A stretch of 64,000 bases of DNA from Nesterenkonia lacusekhoensis. Its GTDB lineage: Bacteria > Actinomycetota > Actinomycetes > Actinomycetales > Micrococcaceae. How positions within the stretch are numbered: the first letter of the stretch is position 1; the number at the start of each line of letters is the position of its first letter. Below, one piece after another: positions 9,212-16,487 of the stretch. Where the stretch lies: the NCBI RefSeq assembly GCF_017876395.1, contig NZ_JAGINX010000001.1, forward strand, positions 1,426,001 through 1,490,000, written 5' to 3'. A program made the translations under genes and the position numbers. Below the pieces are notes generated by a model that searched no databases, was not told the DNA's origin, and worked only from the letters and a program-made list of their open reading frames with translations.

Positions 9212-9838
9212 TTACGCCCGTGCTGCGGCCCGCGCTGTGAGTTTCTCCATGAGCTCATCCACCTGGGTCTGCAGCTGCTGCAGAGTCCCGCTGTTGTCCA
9301 GCACCACGTCGGCGGCGGCCTCACGCTGGGCGTCCGTGCCCTGGGCGTCGATCCTCGACCGCGCCTCCTGCTCCGTGGCGCCACGGTCTTCCACGATCCG
9401 CCGGATCCGCTCCTGCTCCGGAGCCTGGACCACCACGACGACGTCGAAGCGTTCCTGCTGGCCGGTCTCCACCAGCAGCGGGATGTCCTCGACCACCACA
9501 GCACCCGGCGCGGCCTGCTCGCGCAGCCGGGCAGACGCCGCGCGCACCCGCGGATGCACGATGGAGTTCAGCCGCTCACGCGCCGCCTCATCGCCGAAGA
9601 CGATCCGTCCCAGCACCGGCCGGTCCAAGGACCCATCAGCACGCAGGATCCCCTCACCGAAGGCCTCCACGGCCTCGGCGAGACCCTCGGTGCCGGGCTC
9701 CATCACCTGCCGAGCCAGCAGGTCGGCGTCGATGACCACCGCCCCGAGCTCGGCCATCCGCTGCGACACCGCCGACTTCCCCGAGGCGATCCCCCCGGTC
9801 AGCCCCACGCTCAGACAATCACTCATACTCACCACCAT
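9212..9838 (-). CDS. coaE: Dephospho-CoA kinase
   Basis: A 208-residue P-loop kinase that phosphorylates dephospho-CoA, the last step of coenzyme A synthesis. The P-loop GGIASGKS is at residues 15-22 and the DADLLARQVMEPG segment matches the CoaE substrate-binding region. A second ATG at 9826 (4 codons in) is an equally possible start; it removes the VVS extension and leaves the P-loop 11 residues in, as in most CoaE proteins. First gene of the coaE-uvrB-GNAT unit. A 114-bp palindromic structure lies just upstream. Confidence 0.93.
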   Translation of the reverse strand: MVVSMSDCLSVGLTGGIASGKSAVSQRMAELGAVVIDADLLARQVMEPGTEGLAEAVEAFGEGILRADGSLDRPVLGRIVFGDEAARERLNSIVHPRVRAASARLREQAAPGAVVVEDIPLLVETGQQERFDVVVVVQAPEQERIRRIVEDRGATEQEARSRIDAQGTDAQREAAADVVLDNSGTLQQLQTQVDELMEKLTARAAARA

Positions 9839-9872
9839 AGGACCCCGCGCTGAGGCTCGACCTCGGAACGCA

Positions 9873-9986
9873 GCGAAACGGCCGGTGTGTTCTCCCAGAT
9901 CCCTTGTGTGAGCGAAGGGTTTCGCGACACGCGCCAGCGTGGCGCGCTTCGCGAACTAAGGAAGGAGAACATACCGGCCGTTTCGC
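9873..9986. repeat. Nested palindromic element between the BCCT gene and coaE
   Basis: Outer arms 9873-9895 and 9964-9986 (23 bp, 22 complementary) enclose an inner hairpin. Its arms TTCGCG/CGCGAA (9921-9926, 9950-9955) and CGCGCCA/TGGCGCG (9930-9936, 9940-9946) flank a GCG loop. A further CCCTT/AAGGG pair lies at 9901-9905 and 9915-9919. It lies downstream of the BCCT stop and upstream of coaE, all on the minus strand. It could be a terminator, an RNA-processing structure or a small palindromic mobile repeat; only one copy is in the window. Confidence 0.7.
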
Positions 9987-10004
9987 GGACAGGCCCACAG
10001 ATGA

Positions 10005-11831
10005 TCAGCTCCGGGGCTCCTCCCACGGTGCCTCCACAGGTTCGCCGGTGACCGGATCCACCGTGGGGGTCTCGCCGGTGCGGATGCGGTATTCCTCCAC
10101 GATCTCCGGCTGCTCGGCGTGTTCGACCTCCGGCGCATTCTCCGGCTGCGTCCCTTCAGCGTAGTCCGGAGCCACCACGATGTTGGCCAGCGTGGGGTCG
10201 TTCTCCTCCATGCGGCGTTCGTACTCCTCCGGCGGCAGGGTCTTCAGCCAGCGACGGCTGCGCAGGAAGCCGATCTCACCAGCGTCCTCCTTCATGGCCC
10301 GCTGGAGGCTGTACATCATGAAGAACGCCAGGATCATGAACGGCAGACCGAAGAACAGTGCCACGTCGCGCAGCACGGCCACACCGCCCTCCTCGCCGGG
10401 CGTGAAGGTCAGCAGCACGGTGGCGACGATGCCGATGTAGACGGTCCACACCGCGCGCTGGTGGGGTGCTGTGGTGCCCTTGGGGCGGCCGTCGCCGTCG
10501 TAGCCGTTGCACATGTCATCCAGCACCAGGGAGGCGGAGTCCAGGGAGGTGATGAAGAAGATGCCGACCAGCATGATGGCCACGGCGCTGGTCACATCGG
10601 CCAGCGGGAAGTGCTCCAGGAAGGCGAACATGGCTGCTTCGGCGCCCTCGTCCAGGACAGTGTCCACGAGGCCGCCTCCGCCGTTGAACTCGATGTCGAA
10701 GGTGCCGGCGGCCCAGATGCCGAACCAGATGATGGTGAACAGAGTGGGCAGCCCCAGCACCCCGGCCACGAACTGTCGCACGCTGCGGCCTCGGGAGATG
10801 CGGGCGATGAAGATGCCCACGAAGGGCGCCCAGGAGATGGTCCAGGCCCAGTAGAAGATGGTCCAGCTCTGCTGCCATCCGGTGTCGGCGAAGGTGTCGT
10901 TCCAGAACATCACCTCGGGCAGGATCCCGGCATAGATGCTGGCCGACTCCACCATGCCGCGCAGCAGGAAGATCGTGGGGCCGGTCAGCAGGATGAACAG
11001 CAGCAGCGCGATGGCCACACCGATGTTGAAGTTCGAGAGCCGCTTGATCCCCTTGTCGATGCCGGCCACCGCCGAGATGGTGGCCACCACGGTCACCGTC
11101 GCGACGATCACCCAGATCGCCCAATCCTCCTCCGGGACGCCGAAGCGCGCGGCCAGGCCCGAGTGGATCTGCAGTGTGCCCAGTCCGATGGACATGCCGA
11201 TGCCGAAGATCGTGCCGACGATGGAGAAGATGTCGATGGCCTTGCCGATGCCGCCGTGGATCTTGTCACCGAGGATCGGCTGGAACAGCGAGGAGACGCG
11301 CGGGGGCAGGTTCCTCTTATAGATGAAGTAGGCGAAGGCCAGGCCGGGCAGCGCGAAGATCGTCCAGGTGTGCAGACCGAAGTGGTAGAGGGTGAACCCG
11401 ATGGCTTCCTGGGCGGCCTCCTGGCTGCGCGGCTCGATGCCCAGGTCCTCAGCGCGCGGGGGCGCGGCGAAATGGTTGGCAGGCTCGGCCACGGCCCAGA
11501 ACATCAGGATGGTCCCGATTCCGGCGGCGAAGAGCATGCCGAACCAGGCGATGTCCGAGTGCTGGGGCTTCTCGTCATCGGCCCCCAGTTTCAGCCGGCC
11601 GAACCTGCTCATGCCGATGTAGATCAGGAAGATCAGGAACACCGAGACGCCGAAGACGAAGAACCAGCCGAAGTAGTCGAAGACGAAGCCTGCGACGTCG
11701 GCCCAGAAGGCCCCCATCGCCTCCGGGATGAACAGAGTGGCGACTACGAAGAGGAGCATGATCCCCGACGACGTGAAGAAGAGCAGCGGATTGGTCCGCA
11801 GCCTGAACAGATCATGGACTTTCTGTAACAT
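10005..11831 (-). CDS. BCCT-family transporter (betaine/choline/carnitine)
   Basis: A 608-residue secondary transporter with twelve predicted membrane segments that takes up compatible solutes such as glycine betaine with Na+. Visible signatures are the glycine-rich TM3 stretch FGIGMSIGLG, the WTIF segment and the BCCT consensus WTISWAPFVGIFIARISRG. After the last helix a tail of about 100 residues is strongly acidic and proline-rich, unlike the basic osmosensing tail of BetP. ATG 11831 is chosen because AAAGG lies about 6 nt upstream; ATG 11900 in frame would add 23 charged residues but lacks a ribosome-binding site. Divergent from the rRNA methyltransferase gene. Confidence 0.92.
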   Translation of the reverse strand: MLQKVHDLFRLRTNPLLFFTSSGIMLLFVVATLFIPEAMGAFWADVAGFVFDYFGWFFVFGVSVFLIFLIYIGMSRFGRLKLGADDEKPQHSDIAWFGMLFAAGIGTILMFWAVAEPANHFAAPPRAEDLGIEPRSQEAAQEAIGFTLYHFGLHTWTIFALPGLAFAYFIYKRNLPPRVSSLFQPILGDKIHGGIGKAIDIFSIVGTIFGIGMSIGLGTLQIHSGLAARFGVPEEDWAIWVIVATVTVVATISAVAGIDKGIKRLSNFNIGVAIALLLFILLTGPTIFLLRGMVESASIYAGILPEVMFWNDTFADTGWQQSWTIFYWAWTISWAPFVGIFIARISRGRSVRQFVAGVLGLPTLFTIIWFGIWAAGTFDIEFNGGGGLVDTVLDEGAEAAMFAFLEHFPLADVTSAVAIMLVGIFFITSLDSASLVLDDMCNGYDGDGRPKGTTAPHQRAVWTVYIGIVATVLLTFTPGEEGGVAVLRDVALFFGLPFMILAFFMMYSLQRAMKEDAGEIGFLRSRRWLKTLPPEEYERRMEENDPTLANIVVAPDYAEGTQPENAPEVEHAEQPEIVEEYRIRTGETPTVDPVTGEPVEAPWEEPRS

Positions 11832-11983
11832 CAGGGGCCTTTCGTACTGGCTCAGCTCTGGTTTCGGTCGATCTTTCCCAATTTCGCGTTCTGACACCAT
11901 ACTTACCGCAGATCACACTGAATCTCATGCACATATTTCCGCGAGCCAACACATCGACGTGGTGGCTGCGACCGCGGCCCTTC

Positions 11984-11989
11984 TAGACT
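11984..11989 (+). promoter_or_regulatory. -10 box of the RlmG/RsmC-like methyltransferase (leaderless)
   Basis: TAGACT with 7 nt to the ATG at 11997. GGTGG touches the ATG, too close to act as a ribosome-binding site. Confidence 0.55.
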
Positions 11990-11996
11990 GTGGTGG

Positions 11997-13220
11997 ATGC
12001 CTTCCCATATCCCGCCCGGGCGGACTCCTGATGTCACGCACTCAGACCTGACCGAGATCATCGACTTCTCCCAGGTCAGAGCCTGGCCTCGCCGACGGGA
12101 GGCCCCCGGGTGCGACGCCGCGGATCTGCTGCTGCTCGATACCGCCGCGGCCTGGTTCGCTGCAGGGCACAGTACGGAGGACCTGGTCGTGCTCGATGAC
12201 CGATGGGGTGCTCTGACCCTGGCTCTCTCGGCCTTCGCCCCGGGGCAGGTCCGCACTGCGAGCGACGGTGTCATCGCAGAGAAGGCGTTGGAAGCCAATG
12301 CACGGGCACTGGGGGTGGCAGCCCCGGCCCCCGGCCAGATCGACGCCGAGCTGTTCCGCGGCGCGCGGATGGTCGTGCTCCCGCTGCCGCGCTCTCAGGA
12401 CGCCCTCGAGGACTGGGCGTGGATGATCGCAGAATACGCCGCCGCTGATGTCGTGCTGCTCGCCGGCGGACGCGATAAGCACATGAGTCGCTCGATGAAC
12501 GCCGTGCTGCAGCGGCACTTCGACGACGTGGTGCCCGGACGGGGCCGCTCCAAGGCCCGTGTCCTCACCGCGCGGTCGCCGCGGCGCGGACTGCCCGCCC
12601 CGTTCCCCCGTCGCGCCCGCCGTGAGGCCGGCCTGGAGGCCCCGATCGAGCTGGTCAGTCTGGGGGCCGCCTATGGTGGAACCAAGTTGGATCACGGCAC
12701 CCGGTTCCTCCTGGAGGTGCTCGCACAGCAGCCGGACTTCCCCGCAGTCAGCGACCAGCACGGCAGCGATCAGCGACTCCCGCAGCGTGCAGTGGATCTG
12801 GGGTGCGGCAATGGGACGATCAGCGTCTGGACTGCGCTGCGCCACCCGCAGCTGAGCGTATTGGCGGCGGATCAGTCCGCCTCAGCTGTGGTCTCCACGG
12901 AGCTGACGGCACGGGCCAACGGGGTGGCCGACCGCGTGAGCACCCTGCGTGATGACGCCCTGAGCAGCCTGCCGGATGCCTCCGAGGATCTCATCCTGCT
13001 CAATCCGCCCTTCCACCAGGGCAATGCCGTGGACACTTCTGTGGCGCATCGTCTGATCAGCGACTCTGCCCGTGTTCTGCGCCCTGGAGGCGTGCTCTGC
13101 ACCGTGTGGAACTCGCACCTGAAGTATCGGCCCTGGCTGGAGCGTCGGGTCGGGGCCACCGAGCAGCTGGCCAAGAACCCCACCTTCACGGTGACCCGCT
13201 CGGTGCGCCGCAGCAGCTGA
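11997..13220 (+). CDS. Class I SAM methyltransferase, RlmG/RsmC type
   Basis: A 407-residue protein in two halves, as in 16S/23S rRNA guanine-N2 methyltransferases RsmC and RlmG. The N-terminal half is a degenerate methyltransferase-like domain. The C-terminal half carries the SAM-binding motif DLGCGNGTIS (about residue 262) and the catalytic motif NPPFHQGNAVD (about residue 338). NPPFHQ is characteristic of these enzymes. Which rRNA position is modified cannot be decided here. ATG 11997 follows a TAGACT box by 7 nt. It ends just before a strong bidirectional terminator shared with rpsA. Confidence 0.85.
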   Translation: MPSHIPPGRTPDVTHSDLTEIIDFSQVRAWPRRREAPGCDAADLLLLDTAAAWFAAGHSTEDLVVLDDRWGALTLALSAFAPGQVRTASDGVIAEKALEANARALGVAAPAPGQIDAELFRGARMVVLPLPRSQDALEDWAWMIAEYAAADVVLLAGGRDKHMSRSMNAVLQRHFDDVVPGRGRSKARVLTARSPRRGLPAPFPRRARREAGLEAPIELVSLGAAYGGTKLDHGTRFLLEVLAQQPDFPAVSDQHGSDQRLPQRAVDLGCGNGTISVWTALRHPQLSVLAADQSASAVVSTELTARANGVADRVSTLRDDALSSLPDASEDLILLNPPFHQGNAVDTSVAHRLISDSARVLRPGGVLCTVWNSHLKYRPWLERRVGATEQLAKNPTFTVTRSVRRSS

Positions 13221-13232
13221 GGCGCCTCGCAG

Positions 13233-13281
13233 ACACGAAGAAGCCCGCCCCACCTGATCGGTGGGGCGGGCTTCTTCGTGT
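13233..13281. terminator. Bidirectional terminator between the methyltransferase gene and rpsA
   Basis: A perfect 22-bp stem (13233-13254 with 13260-13281) with a 5-nt loop. The GC-rich core is flanked by AAGAAG/CTTCTT, giving a U-rich side in both directions. It serves both convergent genes. Confidence 0.9.
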
Positions 13282-13298
13282 TCAGATCTGAGTCAGGC

Positions 13299-14792
13299 TC
13301 AGTTTCCGGTCAGCTTCTCGCGGAGAGCTGCCAGGGCCTCGTCGGAGGCCAGGGTTCCTGCATCCTCAACAGGTGCCTGCTGGGAGGAGGAGTAGTTGGA
13401 CGGTGCCGGCTCAGCCTTACGGGTGCTGGAGCTGCTTGCGCCCACAGTGGCCTCGGCCGCTGCCTCGGCGTCGGCGGCCAGCGAAGCGGCGACCTGCTTC
13501 TTGTGAGCCTCCCAGCGCTCCTGAGCGGCTGCGTACTGAGCCTCCCATGCGGCGCGGGCCTCCTCGAAGCCTTCCATCCACTCGTTGGTCTCCGGGTCGA
13601 AGCCCTCGGGGTACTTGTAGTTGCCCTCTTCGTCGTACTCGGCATCCATGCCGTACAGCGCGGGGTCGAACTCCTCGCCCTCGGGGTCCACGCCCTCGTT
13701 GGCCTGCTTCAGGGACAGGCTGATCCGACGACGCTCCAGGTCGATGTCGATGACCTTGACGAAGACCTCGTCGTTGACGGAGACGACCTGCTCAGCCAGG
13801 TCCACGTGGCGGATGGCCAGCTCGGAGATGTGCACCAGGCCCTCGATGCCGTCCTCGACGCGCACGAACGCACCGAAGGGCACCAGCTTGGTGACCTTGC
13901 CGGGCACGATCTGGCCCAGTGCGTGGGTGCGGGCGAAGGTCTGCCACGGGTCTTCCTGGGTGGCCTTCAGGGACAGGGAGACACGCTCGCGGTCCATGTC
14001 CACCTCGAGGACCTCGACGGTGACCTCCTGGCCCACCTCGACGACCTCGTTCGGGTGGTCGATGTGCTTCCAGGACAGCTCGGAGACGTGCACCAGGCCG
14101 TCGACGCCGCCCAGATCCACGAAGGCGCCGAAGTTGACGATCGAGGAGACGGTGCCGGTGCGGACCTGGCCGCGCTCCAGCTTGTTGAGGAAGGAGGAGC
14201 GGACCTCGGACTGGGTCTGCTCCAGCCATGCGCGGCGGGACAGGACCACGTTGTTGCGGTTCTTGTCCAGCTCGATGATCTTGGCCTCGATCTCCTGGCC
14301 GATGTAGGGAGCCAGGTCGCGGACGCGGCGCATCTCGACCAGGGAGGCGGGCAGGAAGCCGCGCAGCCCGATGTCGAGGATGAGGCCGCCCTTGACGACC
14401 TCGATGACGGTGCCGGAGACGACGCCGTCCTCGTCCTTGATGCGCTCGATGTCGCCCCAGGCACGCTCGTACTGAGCGCGCTTCTTGGAGAGGATGAGGC
14501 GGCCTTCCTTGTCCTCCTTGGTGAGGACCAGAGCCTCCACCTGATCACCGACGGCGACGACCTCGTCCGGATCAACATCGTGCTTGATGGACAGCTCGCG
14601 CGACGGGATGACGCCTTCGGTCTTGTACCCGATGTCGAGGAGAACCTCGTCGCGGTCGACCTTGACGATCGTGCCCTCAACGAGGTCGCCGTCGTTGAAG
14701 TACTTCATGGTCTCGTCGACGGCGGCGAGAAACTCTTCGGAGGTGCCGATGTCGTTGATGGCGACCTGCGGGGCGGTGGTAGTGGTGGTCAT
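13299..14792 (-). CDS. rpsA: 30S ribosomal protein S1
   Basis: A 497-residue RNA-binding protein of the small ribosomal subunit that recruits mRNA. Four S1 (OB-fold) domains run from about residue 35 to 375, with repeated GxVxxIVxFGAFVDLG-type cores. A low-complexity alanine/glutamate-rich tail follows. Four rather than six S1 domains is the usual actinobacterial form. The frame is open 27 codons further upstream, but MTTTTTAPQ starting at 14792 matches the usual N-terminus and has GGAG 10 nt upstream. The promoter candidate lies about 180 bp upstream. Confidence 0.96.
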   Translation of the reverse strand: MTTTTTAPQVAINDIGTSEEFLAAVDETMKYFNDGDLVEGTIVKVDRDEVLLDIGYKTEGVIPSRELSIKHDVDPDEVVAVGDQVEALVLTKEDKEGRLILSKKRAQYERAWGDIERIKDEDGVVSGTVIEVVKGGLILDIGLRGFLPASLVEMRRVRDLAPYIGQEIEAKIIELDKNRNNVVLSRRAWLEQTQSEVRSSFLNKLERGQVRTGTVSSIVNFGAFVDLGGVDGLVHVSELSWKHIDHPNEVVEVGQEVTVEVLEVDMDRERVSLSLKATQEDPWQTFARTHALGQIVPGKVTKLVPFGAFVRVEDGIEGLVHISELAIRHVDLAEQVVSVNDEVFVKVIDIDLERRRISLSLKQANEGVDPEGEEFDPALYGMDAEYDEEGNYKYPEGFDPETNEWMEGFEEARAAWEAQYAAAQERWEAHKKQVAASLAADAEAAAEATVGASSSSTRKAEPAPSNYSSSQQAPVEDAGTLASDEALAALREKLTGN

Positions 14793-14971
14793 GTAGTAGG
14801 GGCTCCGATATGGATTGTTAGCTTGTTGGTCAGTGCACGGCCCTGAAGCGTCAGCACAAGAGCATGAGCACAAGGCTGGGGAGCATCAGGTCACGCACTG
14901 AGCGATGGACGGTCAAACAGTTTGGAGTCAAACAGTCTGGAATCGACTCTGTGCGCAGAACGCGCCAGGCC

Positions 14972-15001
14972 AGTCTATACTCCCCGCCCAATCCGGTTCA
15001 A
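14972..15001 (-). promoter_or_regulatory. Sigma-A type promoter of rpsA
   Basis: On the minus strand TTGAAC (-35, 15001-14996), 18 nt spacer, TAGACT (-10, 14977-14972). This is the best -35/-10 pair in the window. It predicts a leader of roughly 170 nt before the rpsA ATG. Confidence 0.65.
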
Positions 15002-15051
15002 CTGCCATGACGGGCCGGGAGCAGTGCTTCGGGACACAGCTCACCGGGAAG

Positions 15052-15108
15052 ACAGTCCACTCGCAGAACGACAGTCTACTCACAGAACGGCCGTCCACTC
15101 GCAGAGCA
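15052..15108. repeat. Three tandem 19-bp repeats
   Basis: Units 15052-15070, 15071-15089 and 15090-15108 share the core GTCYACTCRCAGARC with a few substitutions. They lie between the stop of the Eis-family gene and the rpsA promoter. Confidence 0.75.
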
Positions 15109-15110
15109 GC

Positions 15111-16487
15111 TCAGAAGTGCGTGGCGCAGTACGGGGCCCCAGGCAGGTCCACGGTGGCGGCCAGTGCGTCCCAGGCCACCTCACCGACGGCGGCGACCCG
15201 TCCGGCATCGCGCATGGTCAGCACAGAAACGTCCCCCAGATAGAGCGCCCCGAGAGTCTCCACGTCCATGGTGACATGTTGAGCCTGCTCCGCGCTCCCC
15301 CGGTCAGCACGGCTGACCTGCGCCGCACCTGCGCGGACGCTCAGAGCGAAGGTCCCCGAGCTGATCCCGAGAGGATCCGTCAGGCTCAGCGTGACGTCGC
15401 CATCGGCGCCCCACCCCCGGCCCTGCAGTGCGGCCACCGGGTCCAGCACGCGGATCCAGAGGTGATCGCCCACCGACTTCACCGCGGCGGCCCGTGGATT
15501 GACCAGCATGGGGACGAAGGCGTCCTGGACCGGGGCCTGCGGCATGATGATCCGCTGGACCAGGTCCATCTGAGCCAGATGTCGGATCAGCTCAGCCCGA
15601 GAGACGGCGTCCACCGCGACCAGATCGCGGACCCGCAGAGTGTAGGGCTCAGCGCCCCGACCCTCATGGGTGAAGGCTGCGAATCCGCCGAGCTCACCTT
15701 CCTCGGTCACATGGACCACAGTCCGCAGCGCCCTGTTCCAGCGGGTGATGTCCTCCGGGTCCCAGCGCGCAGTCCCGTCCTTCCGATAGACGGATTGGCG
15801 CCCGACGGAACCGCGGCTGCGGACATGGAACTGCGCAAAGATCTCCTGCAGGGGCCCTTGCAGGCTGGAGGGGTCCGCCGACAGTACCCGTCCGCTGGGA
15901 GCCTGGCGCAGCGCGAAACCTTCTCCAGCGGCGGTGACGTTGAGGTGGATCTCCTGTTCGCGGGTGGCCGGTGCGAAGCCGAACCGCCCATAGATGCCGC
16001 CTTCGGTGGCGGTCAGGGCGGCCACGGCAGCGCCGTCCTCCGCTGCGGCGGCCAGCCGGGAGGTCATCATGTGTTTGAGGATCCCACGACGCCGGAAGCT
16101 GGGGTTCACGGTCACCCCGGTGATCAGCCGCGCCGGGACAGGCTCCGCTCCCCCGGCGTTGAGGGTCTTGTCGTAGTCGATGAAGGTCCCCACCGGGTGC
16201 TCCGCACCGAAGCCGTAGGACTCGAAGGCTTCGCCCCAGGGCTCGAGCGCGGCGGAGCCGGGGTCCACGTAGACGCCGGTGAGCTGCTGACCGTCCTCCA
16301 CCGAGGTGGGCACACGGCGGCCGAGCTGCTCTTCGCTCTGCCAGGGCTGGTAGAAGCCGTGCTCGACGCTGCGGGTGAAGGCTGCGCTGGCGGCGTCGGG
16401 CGTGCCGTCCTCATTCAGCGAGGCCGGGAAGGTGCGAGCGCTCAGCCCCTCGGCCAGAGGGGTCACGAGAGGCGGCTGGGCAGTCAT
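15111..16487 (-). CDS. Eis-family N-acetyltransferase
   Basis: A 458-residue GNAT protein of the Eis type: two GNAT folds followed by a sterol-carrier-like domain. The acetyl-CoA loop VTVNPSFRRRG is near residue 125 and is followed by IYGRFGF, a typical Eis segment. The chain ends in THF, so a free C-terminal phenylalanine carboxylate, which acts as the catalytic base in Eis, is present. Eis enzymes acetylate amines including aminoglycosides and lysine side chains; the physiological substrate is unknown. It overlaps the polA stop as TGATG, so it is co-translated with polA. Confidence 0.85.
   Translation of the reverse strand: MTAQPPLVTPLAEGLSARTFPASLNEDGTPDAASAAFTRSVEHGFYQPWQSEEQLGRRVPTSVEDGQQLTGVYVDPGSAALEPWGEAFESYGFGAEHPVGTFIDYDKTLNAGGAEPVPARLITGVTVNPSFRRRGILKHMMTSRLAAAAEDGAAVAALTATEGGIYGRFGFAPATREQEIHLNVTAAGEGFALRQAPSGRVLSADPSSLQGPLQEIFAQFHVRSRGSVGRQSVYRKDGTARWDPEDITRWNRALRTVVHVTEEGELGGFAAFTHEGRGAEPYTLRVRDLVAVDAVSRAELIRHLAQMDLVQRIIMPQAPVQDAFVPMLVNPRAAAVKSVGDHLWIRVLDPVAALQGRGWGADGDVTLSLTDPLGISSGTFALSVRAGAAQVSRADRGSAEQAQHVTMDVETLGALYLGDVSVLTMRDAGRVAAVGEVAWDALAATVDLPGAPYCATHF

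Larger units (their letters stand above)
14793..15110. other. Long intergenic region upstream of rpsA
   Basis: 318 bp without a gene. It holds the rpsA 5' leader and promoter, a 15-bp unit repeated twice in tandem (14912-14926 and 14927-14941) and three 19-bp tandem units (15052-15108). I see no conserved ORF and no recognised riboswitch in it. Confidence 0.7.

Noticed and set aside
15052-15108. Tandem repeats as a CRISPR array
   Set aside because: Units are contiguous with no spacers, are only 19 bp long, and no cas gene is nearby.
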